From contig QANY01007352.1 of the NCBI GenBank assembly GCA_003255025.1, forward strand, positions 8,319-72,318: DNA of 64,000 nt, in the 5' to 3' direction. A program made the position numbers and the translations under genes. Below, piece after piece: positions 22,553 through 35,230 of the stretch (position 1 is the stretch's first letter; each line of letters starts with the position of its first letter). The DNA is from Datisca glomerata (Eukaryota; Streptophyta; Magnoliopsida; Cucurbitales; Datiscaceae). The notes under the pieces were generated by a model, which was given only the letters and a program-made list of their open reading frames with translations, searched no databases and had not been told where the DNA came from.

Positions 22553-25500
22553 CACTACAAAAAAGGCTACGATAGCGGTAAAAAAACACTATCATAGGGT
22601 TATGATAGCGTTTCTAAAAATGCTATGTATACCAAGGTTATTAAAAGTCCTCCAACTATGATAACATTTTTTAAACGTTATAAAAAATCCTACCATAGAG
22701 TTTATAAATATAGTAGTTTTTTTACAGTGTTTTATAAATGCTATCGTAGGTCCTTCATAGCGTTTTATAAATGTTATCGTAGGTCTTCAATAGCATTTTT
22801 CATTACTTATTGTTTTGTTAATGTTATTAAATACTTTTTATAACTTTTTTTATTATTTATACTTACTGTTGTACAAATATAAAAAGTAAATAATTTTTCA
22901 GAAAATATGATGAAATAACAAAATCACATATCATTTTATTTAATTAATCAAAATTGTTACATTCTAATTGTCTCCAAGAAATCACATCTCAAAATGATAA
23001 TTACATATTGATTTTTACATAGAGCAAGCAAAAATAATTTATCCAAAAAAGTAAAATCTAGTATAAATTCACATCTAGGTACTGAAGGTGGAGGTATCCT
23101 AGGAGGCCCACTTAGTGGGTGGTTTTCCATGGTGAGAAGGGTGGCACAGGTAACTGCCTTGGTGATGTTTCAGGACAAGATCAAATTATTGTTTTAAAGT
23201 ATGGATAATCCATTCAGATGAGGAGCAAGCGTCCTATTCGAAATAGTACAATCTAAATGATCAACAGCCTTCTGTTGAATACATAACTTATATTTATATT
23301 AGTGAAGTTCAAGCCACTCCCCACATTACCAATGTTCAATCATAAATTGAAAAAAAAAAAGGCTTCTATAGATTAAAAAAAATGGCTAGTATCAGAGACT
23401 ACCCTCAACTTTCTCCACTTTCTGATTCTGATTCGCTTGATTTCAGCCCTCATCAATGGATTCTAAGCTACCATCAACAAAATCACCAACCCATTTCACT
23501 TTAAGCTCTCTAGACACAATTGGGTAATGACCAGAAAAGCAAGAATAACAAGTCTAACAACTTCTGCAAGATATCAAAAGGAAGTAGTGAAGTGCAAGCC
23601 AAACATATGTAAATCTAACATTTCAATCCAACATTTCGAACATGACCACAAATTTTGTCAATCCACATTTCTAGCTCTCACAATAGTAATCATTATAGAA
23701 GAAAACATTTATTCAAAATCAAACCCTACCAACATAAATAAATCCAATACAAATACAAGAATACAAATGCCATTGACTCTAGTGTATGGCATTGTTTCTC
23801 ATTACTTCGACAATGTTAGGCCACACATTTCAATTCCTGCCTAATAAAGTAATAAGCATTTTAACCAAAATTTCAAAGATCTAAGACTTTTCATACATAT
23901 AGATCAAGCTTAAACTAGTAGCTCATAAAGAAAACCACACTATCTACCCCCCCCCCCCGCACCCCTTCTTCNCCCCCCCCCCATTAATATGTGAGATGCT
24001 ATACACCACATACTTAACAAAGAAACATATTTCATTTATACATAGAAAATGCATTAAAAGAAATCATGAAATCATACAAGATATTCTGAACTAGTATAGA
24101 ACTAATGTCCATTTTGAAAGACTTTAACATTTAACATGATGTAATGCTTCGTTAGTTTTAACACATACCCCCCCCCCCCCAATTTTAATCATGGTATGTA
24201 TAGAAATTTATCAACCCTATTCCATTAAATATAGGGTAAAATAATAACAACAATGAAGAAAAAAATACTCAAAGAAACAAAGAAAATGAAAATTCATGTG
24301 TAGCTATATTTAAGAGCCAGAATCTCTTTCAAGCATGGAGGGTTTGGGAGATTGTAAAAGCCTGCAAAAAATATGATGAATACAAGGAGCGAGAGAAATA
24401 AAAACACAACTTTGTTTCAATCATGCGCTTTGTAAGTGGCCAACAAATTCGACTCCATGTGTAGAGGAGAAAACTTTGCTTCGTTAAGCACAAAAGTGAG
24501 TGGAACTCAGTAAGCCTAATTTTGGACAAGCATAGCAAAAAGAATAGTAATGAACATTCTTTCAACAAACTCAATAAGCAATTTATAACAATAATATATG
24601 CCAATCAGAGAGAAAGGAGGAATTTAAAGATATAACATAGACTGGGAAAAATGAAAGTTAGCATTGAGATATAAACGGGCAGTAATTATGCAATTTTAGA
24701 AATCCTAAGTCTCATTCTCTAAAAATAGTATTCCAAGATTCAAAGATATACTAATTTAATTATTAGTTTGATTTTCTTTAACATTCCTGCCTTTGCTATT
24801 GAATTGAAGTCAAACTATAATAACAAGCAATTAGGGCATCAACAATCGCAAGACATACATAAACGCCCACCAAGACCTGTGAAAAGTAAGACCCTTCTCT
24901 CAATGTAAACATAATCTCCTTCCATTCTATCCTCTTATACTCTCTTTGTAGCCTACCTTTTCTCTATCTCTATAAATGTAAGAAAGAGTGTGAAAGTAAT
25001 GCTTTTAGTTCTGAAAGTGAAGTATATAACAAAAATTTACGAACGTGGAAAAGAACCTTGAATAAATAAATCAGGAAATTGCTTGACATTTCTACAAGAA
25101 ACATTAATGTTAACAATCTAGCCAATAGCTACATGAGATGATAATAGTTAGATGATACCTTGGGAGTAAAAATGTCGTCCATGAGCCTACCAATAATGGA
25201 AGAAGCTTTAAGAATCTTTGCTTCATTTGTTACCCATTCATAGGCCTCTTTTGTTACAATCTCTTCCATGCAAATGAATGATATTGTTGCTAACAAGTGA
25301 TAACAACCTGATACCAATGAAACTTTCAAATATTCATACAATCTTGGTGTATATCCGTTTCCATACCAAATAGCTTCAGTAAGATAAGCCCTAGCTTGCG
25401 TTTTCATCTATTAGCAAAACACAAAAAGGAAAGAGACAGTGGAAAAAATTAGAGAATACGATAGCTGCACTATATATAATTCAAACTTTGAGAGAGATTC

Positions 25501-26240
25501 TACATACTGCTTCTTTTGCACAGTGTAAGAAAAAATATTAGGGTCCAAGCTATTCTCACCATCTAACATTACTTCCCTCTAAGTAGCTTGTCTTATGGAA
25601 AAAAGATCGTCTAAGAACATCAATCAATTTCCACACATTCAAGGTCACCATTAAATCGATTAATGAGTTAAAAATAGAAATTAAACTATCAAGAAGATAT
25701 ATAGAACTACAATGAAAAGCAACAATTGTAAGCCTTTAATGATCCCTCAAGAGTTCAGAGCTGCAAAGAAGAAACACAATCTCTGTAACATTAAATATTC
25801 ACAGTGTAGCTACACATTATTTAGCATTCAGAGCTAATTAACTTACCAAAAATTAGAATGCAAACCATAAATATCTTGAACAAACAGGCCCTAATTAATT
25901 TACCGATTACAAAGAACCCAAACAAGCAATTGGCGGTTTTCATTTCAAAACTTACTCATGCCCAGAAATCGGGAACACAAAATCATAAAATCAGATGAAA
26001 ATCACTAAAATCAGACAAGAATTTAAGAATGAAACCCTTACCTCTGGTTTTGAACTGCGAAATCGAAGTAGCCGAGAGAGAGAGAGAGAGAGAGAGTGGT
26101 TCTCAAGATGAGCTTCTGTGAGCTTTGAGAGTGAATTGTGAGAGAGTTCTCGTTGGTGAGAAGAACTATTGTGTGAAAGAGAGAGCTACAATGGGAGACG
26201 CGTGTTAGAGGGGAAGTTTTCATTTCGTAAAGAGAGAGGT
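22553..26240. mobile_element. CACTA transposon, copy A (right end missing)
   Basis: The left end reads CACTACAAAAAAGGCTACGA, followed by subterminal repeats built on gctatcgtagg / tttataaatg (22565-22800), the anatomy of plant CACTA (En/Spm) ends. Inside are a terpene synthase exon, an unidentified conserved stretch (23060-23240), C-runs with one ambiguous base (n at 23972; another C-run at 24168-24180), and a GA-rich leader near 26060. No transposase is present, so it is non-autonomous. The right end is lost where the duplication stops. Confidence 0.75.
25159..25407 (-). pseudogene. Terpene synthase exon 6 fragment, copy A
   Basis: A clean 249-bp exon on the minus strand, the standard exon-6 length of plant TPS-a genes, runs from an AG acceptor (ctaatAG|ATGAAAACG) to a GT donor (CCCAAG|GTATCA). 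It reads QARAYLTEAIWYGNGYTPRL, EYLKVSLVSG, TKEAYEWVTNEAKILKASS and RLMDDIFT, the last being the start of the metal-binding NSE/DTE motif ((N/D)Dxx(S/T)xxxE). The frame is open throughout. The next exon, with the final Glu of the motif, is not found, and exons 3-5, present in copy B, are deleted here. It sits within the CACTA element, so it is a captured gene fragment. An intact terpene synthase would make terpenes from prenyl diphosphates; this piece cannot. Confidence 0.85.
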
Positions 26241-26310
26241 GCGGGGCTTCATCGTCTTTCTGGGTGATTCGACTCCCATTGGTTTGAAGGATAGGAATCA
26301 TCAAAACAAG
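26038..26310 (-). other. GA-rich leader or first exon in the CACTA element, copy A
   Basis: An open frame of 88 residues on the minus strand is rich in Ser/Thr/Leu and ends at CAGAG|GTAAGG, a good splice donor. Copy B has the same donor at 35035-35040 and a shortened frame (35204-35001). The best reading is the untranslated or short first exon of a transcript starting near the right end of the CACTA element. No domain is recognisable. Confidence 0.4.
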
Positions 26311-27184
26311 CTGGAATTTTCTTTATTGTTTTGATTTGAGACCTATCCAGCTGCCCTTATTCTTAAAGACTTAAAGAAAAAGTCAATAATGAATCCTATC
26401 TTTCTTCTTGACTTTGTTCAGTTGGTCTCAAAAGCAGAAAGCAATGCAAGGAAAATAATTGTGACAGTTAAGGTAGACATGCTAGTCAGGTAGACCATAA
26501 AGATAGGTCAGCAACAACCACACAAATAACCCCCGACCCACGACAATGTTGGGTTTCCACGGATGATGTTAGATGTTAAAGGAGATATATTCCGAATATT
26601 TTCATCTCTCATTCCACATATTGACTGTGTCTCAGTAGTAGATGTGGAAGTAGATGTGGAAGTATGAATCAGATTGTAGAAGCATAACTAAACAAATATT
26701 TCCTCCACTCTCATGACATTAGTCATTACGTTATAAACATCACGAGGCAACTATAAGATAATCAAAAGAAGTTAGCTTTACGGATTTTTTCTGATATAAC
26801 ACATTTAGAAACTACATAATATCTACGTGGCGGTGAGTGACCCAAAAAATGATATTCTTCAACATTCTTTTCTAAGTCATCTTTTAAAATATCGAAACAT
26901 CAAATACACTCAGCAAACTATAAACTTCATTAATCAAAGAGAAATCCTAAAATAATCCATCGTGAAAGTGCATGACATTCTTACGAGGGAGTTAAGTCAT
27001 GTCTGAAGAACACATTATACAATAATTATGAATAGAAGGGTAATGCAATTTGTTGGAATCAGCTAATTTTATAACAATAGAGCAGTTACAAATCGTTGAT
27101 CTAATAATTCAGGGATGTTAGGATGCTAAAGATGTTGCGTTATTCTGTTGCTCTGGTCTTGAAAATAAATTTAAGATATGTATT
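26311..27184. other. Spacer between duplication copy A and the solo LTR
   Basis: No coding frame or domain is recognised. A GC-richer string near 26525-26560 (acccccgacccacgac) and a duplicated tagatgtggaag (26640-26665) are the only local features. Confidence 0.45.
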
Positions 27185-28000
27185 GAAAAATTGGATCCCC
27201 TCATTCATTACATAAGCATCAAGGTATAGATGGAATAGTAATTTAATAATAAAATAATAAAAAGAGGGTATGATCACCCTCTCCTCTATGTTTTCAGTGG
27301 GATTTGTATGACTATAAGATCTCTCCCATACTTATGAGATTTTTTGTTAGGCGTGAGCCCCTTCATTTCATCTATTCACTTCAGCTATCTCATCCCTATG
27401 TATTTCAGCTGTCAGCTCACTCGCAGTCACGTGATCTTCTCTTCATGATTCAAATCACCTTCTCCCCGTTCTCATGCGGTGGAGATCTCTTCACTGCATC
27501 TTGATCGATCATTTCCATTCATGTAGCACAGTGGAGGTTTTCTACCTGTTCATTTACCTCCCATTACACTCAATGAATTTCAATTTGTTGAGGCATAATG
27601 AGTTCACTTCACGTGTGTCTTGGTAGGGGATATAGGCATTTATCTTTAGGTTCAACCGCTTTATTCACCTTTCCACCGCTTTATTGGTCCTGCAAATATT
27701 AACATCACGCAGAAAGGTACATTTATTAAATAATACAAAACATATAACATCATTTTCTCATTTCTTGTTGTTGCTGACACATCTTTCAGGGATGGTACTT
27801 TGTCACTCTTTTGCATCGCTCCACCTTCCCATTTTCGATTCTCGGTACCAAATGTGGGTTTTTAGTTCACACTCTCAACTATTTCCTGCGCCGCTTCACT
27901 TTCTCGTTCTCGGTTAGCGTGAGTTTCCAAGACGCGCTTCCTCCTCTTTTCAACTGCCGTCTTGTCATTTGCCCGTTGCGGATGACTGCTGCTACTCTCA
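27185..28000 (-). mobile_element. Solo LTR of a Tat-type gypsy element
   Basis: Its left half (27185-27552) matches the right-hand LTR at 42480-42864, and its right half (about 27680-28000) matches the left-hand LTR at 37315-37632. It is therefore the only place where both halves of this LTR stand together, about 0.8 kb. The right edge is ctactctCA, equivalent to TGAGAGTAG on the minus strand. No internal element sequence is attached on either side, so it is a solo LTR. It ends 13 bases before duplication copy B starts. Confidence 0.7.
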
Positions 28001-28013
28001 TTTGCCCATTGCG

Positions 28014-31000
28014 GATGAGCGGCTGATCTATAGCATTTGATTAAGCTCAAAAGTCAACCACGGTATTGTTTAACTTCTCTCTTGTTCTTCCTCCATATAG
28101 CATGGCAGTTTGTTCCGGCTTGGCATATGTTTGTCCTTATGTTAGAAGAAAATATTTTGATATTATATCAATACTTTGGGTTACACATCGGAGACAGACC
28201 AAAGATAGCTTTTGTGTAGCTTGTTTCTCATTCATCTTTTTGAACAATTCCTTCTCACATCCTAAAAATATAAAACAATTGTTAGTATATTCTGAGAGCA
28301 CAGTAGTCAATTCCATTTCGGTGGTCATTTCGGTTGTTTGAAAAAATACAACATTTTGGATATTTCGGTATTTCGGTGTTCCTTTTTGAAAATTTTATTA
28401 TATATAATATAACTAAGAAAAAATTGAATCAATAGTTATAACTTGCAAGTAATATATAATTATCATTAAAATTCAACAAAACATCATATTAAATGACATT
28501 AACCTTTTACGAGTCGCGGATATCGCTTGCGTGAATTTATGATAAGTTCTAGAAAATTGATCAAAACTATATTTTAAGCTCCAATCACATTTTAATAATA
28601 CATATAATATTTTTTTCTATATTTTTAGCATACTCAAATACAATTTTAAATTTATTATAGTTTAAGTTACTAAAAATAATTATTTAACTCGTTAATTTAG
28701 GAAAATAAAAAACATATTATGTTATGCTATAGTGCATGTATTTATTATAATTTTCTTATTAAAAATCAACTAATTTATAAGAATTAAAAAAGTAGAATAA
28801 ATATACTATGAGAATTGAGTGAAAATTTTATATTATTGACTTTAAGTGAAAAGTAGAGGATTACAATAGTTAAAAATTTTGTTATTAATTTTAAAATTTA
28901 CGTTAGAAATGAGAAACAAAATAGAAAGGGTTCTACAATGGTACTTATCATGTACCGTACTTATGGGTAAGAAAGCATTTTGATAATTTATTGTGAGGTC
29001 ACAAGAAATGATCTAAGGTAGTAAAGAAAATAGAAATGATCTAAGGGTTCTTAATCTACTATACATTAAAGAAAATATACCCTACGATGAAAAGAAAAGC
29101 TGTCCCCCACTTAAAAAAATAGCTGGCTTCCATACATTTTCATTTTCATCCTTCCCTGGCTCTCCCTCTCACACAAAACATAAGAGAAGCAGAAAGGAAG
29201 AAGAGAACAACTTCCAGGCATGACAGTCTGTGACTCCATCGAAGAGATAAGGAAGAAGAAAGTAAGAAAATTAGGGTTTGGACTCGGACTTTAGCCTTGG
29301 ACGTTGCACTCTTGGGCTGAAAATTGAGCATGAAAATGAGTCAATTCTCAACATGTTGTTTCGTCCTCTTTCATGTTTCGCCCATTCTGGATGAAACTTA
29401 ATAATTGAGGCCAGAATGGAACATTCCGGCCGAAATAACTCAAAATTTCTGCTGAAAAATTACACCACCAAGTTTTGTTTCGGTTCATTGTCAGAACCAG
29501 TACCGTCCGGTCATTCTGGCCAGACGAAACGATATTGTCAACTATGGCATATAGCATAGTATATGCTAAGGAGCATAGATACATTAGATTGGGCTGGGAC
29601 AAGTTAACCCAATCCTAAGTGAATCATGAATGGTACATTCAGAACGTGTATAAGTCTAATATCCATGAATATTAAAAATTTTAAACCAAATATTAGAAAC
29701 AAGCATTGAATCTTTTGGCTTGTGTATATGTCTGGAGGCTTCGATTCGAGCTTCGACTTTCAATTCAGTTGCCTAACGCTAGTCACTAATCATTGTGATG
29801 TTGCCGCTATCCGTGTCTATTAAAAAATTTAAACTGAAGATTAGAAACAGAGTAAAAGAATCTTTTGGCTTATAAACCTAAAAGAAACTATTAATTTTCA
29901 AATAAAACTAATTGATTTATTTGATTCTTTTCATATACTTTACGTGAGTAGAAAACTGATTCTTCGACTTATGCTCTGAATAAAAATGTATGCATATTAA
30001 AATTCATTAGAGTGACCTGTCGGTTTAGTTACTGAGAAAACAATTCTATTTTTTTCTAGGAAATTTTCTCTCCTCTGTCCTTCGCTTTTCTCCATTCACA
30101 AACAGAGTAAATGACTAGCAAAGTAGTGAAAAGGAAAGAAGAGCTACAGATTTACCTGCTTAGAACGCAAGAAATTTTCACCATATATTTCATTTTTCTC
30201 AGTTATCTATCTCTGACTCCCTGTCTCTCTTTTTCGAGATAAAAATATTCCGTAAAAATAACTGAAAATATATGATAATAATCATACCGTACATTGTACA
30301 AAATATGCTGCTAAAAATACAATAAATCCTAAAACAGAAAAACCAACCATTACTACGATCAACTCTGTCACAATGTCTTCCTGGTCTTATACCATAACGA
30401 TTTTGTGCAGCATCCAATCATGTTTTAAGCCAGCTGTGAGCAGAAATGTCCTGAGGAATAATAAACCCCAAATAATTCATCTTCTCACCATCTCCTAAAT
30501 TTGGGAGGACTAGGACATGATGCTTTTTCTGTGATACTCACAACTGAACAACACTACAACAAAAAAGGCTACGATAGCGGTCAAAAAATGCTATCATAGG
30601 ATTTTTATAGCGTTTTCGAAAACGCTATGTATACTAACGTTATTAAAAGTCCGCCACTTATGCCAGCGTTTTTTAAACGCTATAAAAATTCCTACGATAG
30701 CATTTTATAAATGTTGTAGTAGGTGTTTTTACAGTGTTTTATAAATGTTATCATAGGTCTTTCATAGTGTTATATAAATGCTATCGTAGGTCCTTAATAG
30801 CATTTTTCATTACTTATTATTTTGTTAATGTTATTAATTACTTTTTATAACTTTTTTTATTATGATACTTACAATTGTACAAATATAAAAAATAAATAAC
30901 ATTTTAGAAAATATGACGAAATAACAAAATCACATATAATTTAATTTAATTAATCAAAATTGTTACATTCTAATTGTCTCCTAGAAATCACATCTCATAA

Positions 31001-34000
31001 TGATAATTATATATTGATTTTTACATAGAGCAAGCAAAAGTAATTTATCCAAAAAAGTAAAATCTAGTATAAATTCACACCTAGGTACTGAAAGTGGAGG
31101 TATCTCAGGAGGTCCGCTTGGTGATTTTCCTTGGTGAGGAGTGTGGCGCAGGTAACTGCCTTGGTGATACTTGAGAACAAGATCAAAATGTGTTTTAAAG
31201 TATGGATGATCCATTCAGATGAAGAAACAAGCCTCATATTTCAAATAGTACAATCTAAATGATCAACAACATCCTATTGAATACATAACTTATATTTATA
31301 TTAGTGAAGTTCAAGCCACTCCCCACATTACCAATGTTCAATCAAATTGAAAAAACGGCTTCCATAGATTAAAAAAATGGCTAGTATCAGAGATCACCCC
31401 CAACTTTCTCCACATTCTGATTTCGATTTGCTTGAATTTAGCCCCATCAATGGATTCTAAGCTACCATCAACAAAATCACCCACCCTTTCACTTTAAGCT
31501 CTCTAGGCTCAACTGGGTAATGACCAGAAAAGCAAGCATAACAAGTCCAACAAATTCTGCAAGCTATCAAATGGAAGTAGTGAAGTGCAAGCCAAACATA
31601 TGTAAATCTAACATTTCAATCATGACCACAAATCATGTCAACCCACATTTCTAGCTCTCAACATACTATTCATTATACAAGAAAAGCTTAACATTTATTC
31701 AAAATCCAATCCTACCAACGTAAACAAATCCAATACAAATGCAAAAATACAAATGCCATTGACTCTACTACATGACATTGTTTCTCATTACATCGACAAC
31801 GTTAGGCCACACATTTCAACTTTTTCCTAATAAAGTAATAAGACATTTTGACCAAAATTTCAAAGATTTGAAACTTTTCATGCATAAGTGATAGATCAAG
31901 CTTAAACTAATAGCTCATAAAGAAAACTACACTATCTACCCCCTCCCCCCATTTCAGAATACCAAAGGAAATTTCAAGTACCTAAAATTTGAGCAAATAC
32001 ACGCCAAGCAAAATATCAATAGAAGATGAGATACTATACACCACATACGTAACAAAGAAACAAAATTCCTTATTACATAGAAAATGCAATAAAAGAAAAT
32101 CATGAAATCATACAACATATTATGAACTAGTGTAGACAAATGTCCATTTTGAAAGCATTTAACATTTAACATGATGCAATGCTTTGTTATTTTAAACACC
32201 ATATACCCCCCTCCCCATTTTAATCATGGTATGCATAGAAATTTATCAGTCCTATTCCACTAAACATAGGTAAAACAATAACAACAATGAAGAAAAAACA
32301 ATACTCAAAGAAACAAAGAAAATGAAAATCCATGCGTAGCTCTATTTAAAGGCCAGGATCTCGCATGGAGGGTTTGGGAGATTGTAAAAGCTTGCATAAA
32401 ATATGATGAATACAAGGAGCGGGAGAAATAACAACACAACTGTCTTTCAAGCATGTGCTTTGTAAGTGGCCAAAAAATCCGACTCCATGTGCAGGGAGAA
32501 AATTTTGCTTCATTTAAGCACAAAAGAGAGTGGAACTCAGTAACCCTAATTATGAACAAGCATAGCAAAAAAAATAGAAATGAACATTCTTTCAACAAAC
32601 TCAATGAGCAATTTATAGATAACAATAATATATGACAATCAGATAGAAAGGAGGAATGTAAAGATATAACATAGACTGGGAAAAAAGAAAGTTAGCATAA
32701 AGATATAAACGGGCATCAATTATGCAATTTTAGAAATCCTAAGTCTCATTCGCTAAAAAAAATATGCCATGATTCAAAGATATACTAATTTAATTATTAG
32801 TTTGATTTTCTTTAACATTCCTGCCTTTGGTATTGAATTGAAGTCAAACTATAATAACAAGCAATTAGCGCATCAACAATCGCAAGACATACATAAACGC
32901 CCACCAAGACCTGTGGAAAGTAAGACTCTTCTCTCAATGTAAACATCATCTCCTTCCACTCTGTTCTCTTATACTCTCTCTACAGCCTACACTTTCTCTC
33001 TATAAATGACAAAAAGATTACGAAAGCAATGCTTTTAGTTCTGAATGTGAAGTACATTAAAAAATTTAGCGAACGTGGAAAAGAACCTTGAATAAATAAA
33101 TCAGGCAACTGTTTGACATTTCTACAAGAAACATTAATGTTAACAATCTAGCCAGTAGCTACATGAGATGATAATACTTAGATGATATCTTGTGAGTAAC
33201 GATGTCTTCCATGAGCCTACCAATAAGGGAAGAAGCTTTAAGGATCTTTTGTTCATCTGCCACCCATTCATAGGCCTCTTTTGTTATAATCTATGTCATG
33301 CAAACGAATGATATTGTTGCGAACAAGTGACAACAACCTGATACCAATGAAACTTTCAAATATTCATCCAATGTTGGTATGTGTCCTTTTTGGTACCAAA
33401 TAGCTTCAGCAAGATAAGCCCTATCTTGCGTTTTCATCTATTAGCAAAACACAAAAAGGAAGAGAGAGTGGAAAGAATTAGAGAATACGATAGCTGCACT
33501 ATATATAATTCAAACTTTGAGAAAGATTCTACATACTATTTCCTTTGCAGAGTGATTGTGATCGCTTCCTCCTTTCAAACCAATATCTCTCTCAAATTCT
33601 TCATAAGCATTTAATAAAGCCTCATAAAACACTTTCATGTATTGTGGAAATCAGTCTACAATGCTTCTATCTCATTTCTATATTGCATCAGTGACTATTA
33701 CAAGCCTTCAAATGTGGCATGCGTATCATATATATCATCCATAATTGTTATCAATGCAATTACTTTGGTCAATAATATTCTTCCAATTGAGTATTTAGGC
33801 TCAAAATATATATATGATAGTGTACATTTATCAAATGTTTCTCTGGAAAAAATAAAAAGGATTTTTCAATTTTTTTCTTTTTAAATCAACTTTCATTTAT
33901 TAAATTTTTAACTGAATTTTATAAAAGAATTTATGAATTTATTAAGTTTTTTTTTTAATTTTTAAAAAAATAGATATGAAGTTTATAAAGTAATTCCAAA

Positions 34001-35230
34001 CATATCATAAACGAATATAATGGTGGGGCTGAGATAGTCAAAGAAATTTACCTTGTGACTTCACCAAGTTCCTCTTGGTAAAGTTTAAGTAGTATGTTAA
34101 AATCAAGTTTTCCAAAGGCATGAAGAACATCATTATGTGGTGGATCATTCACGTAGATAGAAATGTAGTGTCTTGCCTCCAACCTAGGCATGCATTTATG
34201 GATAGGTTACACTAGAGAATGCTTACCCTGTCTTTCTCTCTCTATAAATGACATAAAGAGTGTGAAAGCAATGCTTTTAGTTCTGAAAGTGATGTACTCT
34301 TAGAGGTAACTTTCATGGACGATCTTCCTAATGATGTACTCAATATCTTCTGACTTCAAAGAGGGAAATAGTGGGGATGAAAGATATTGACATAGGATGC
34401 AGAGCTACATTATATTACATTTTCCCCTACCTAGCAGTCATTGATCATCCTCATTCATTGCTCTTAAGTGCCACAAATGTTTAGACTAGCTAACAAGTAA
34501 CACTTCTCTTATTGTAAGAGTGTAAGAACAAATATTAAGGTCGAATCTTTTCTCATCATCTAACATTACTTCCCTCTATGCAGCTTGTCTTATGGATAAA
34601 AGATAATCTAAGAACATCAATCAATTTTCGCATATTCATGGTCATCATTAAATCAATTACTGAGTAAAAAATAGAAATTAAACTATCAAGAAGATATAAA
34701 ATTACAAAGAAAAGCAACAATTGTAAGCCTTTAACGATCCCTCAAGAGTTTAGAGCTCCAAAGAAGAAACACAATCTTTGCAACCTTAAACATTCACAGT
34801 CCAGCTACAGATTATTTAGCTTTCAAAGCTAATTAACTTACCAAAAATTTGACTACAAACCATAAATATCTTGAACAAACAGACCCTAATTAACTTACCA
34901 ATTATAAAGAACCCAACCAAGAAATTGGGGGTTTTCATTTCAAAACTTACTCATGCCCAAAAATTAGGAACATAAAATCACAAAATCAGATGAAAATAAC
35001 TCAAATCATACAAGAATTTAAGAATAAAACCCTTACCTCTGGTTCTGAACTGTGAAATAAAAGTAGCTGAGAGAGAGAGGTTCTCGAGATAAGCTTATGT
35101 GAGCTTTGAGAGTGAACTACGAGAGAGTTCTCATTAGTGAGAAGAGCTATTGTGTGAAAGAGAGAGCTACAATGAGAGACAGGGGTTAGAGGGGAAGTTT
35201 TCATTTGGTAAAGAAAGACGCGCGAGGCTT
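28014..35230. repeat. Segmental duplication, copy B
   Basis: Direct-orientation partner of 20029-26240. It is about 1 kb longer because it retains terpene synthase exons 3-5 (33545-34520). Beyond 35230 it continues into the right end of the CACTA element and a further BUD13 exon that copy A lacks, so copy B is the more complete version. Confidence 0.9.

Larger units (their letters stand above)
20029..26240. repeat. Segmental duplication, copy A
   Basis: The stretch from gagcggctgatctatagcatttg matches 28014 to about 35230 in the same orientation, with an offset near 8 kb. It contains the last two exons of a BUD13-like gene (-), the intervening intron, and a CACTA transposon lying upstream of those exons. 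Relative to copy B it lacks about 1 kb (B 33545-34520, with terpene synthase exons 3-5). The match fades out near 26240 inside the GA-rich end of the CACTA element. Confidence 0.9.

Noticed and set aside
23941..23982. C-run with an n as a possible G-quadruplex or regulatory site
   Set aside because: Long C homopolymers with an ambiguous base are more likely sequencing or assembly uncertainty. The copy B equivalent (31939-31950) is much shorter.
24329..24604. A 91-residue minus frame, with a partner at 32305-32625, considered as the missing last terpene synthase exon
   Set aside because: No terpene synthase motif is found in any frame, and frame and ends differ between copies. Left unassigned.
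34310..34330. An F-box-like MDDLPNDVLNIF start on the plus strand in the CACTA element
   Set aside because: Only about a dozen residues before a stop, and not supported by copy A, which lacks this segment.
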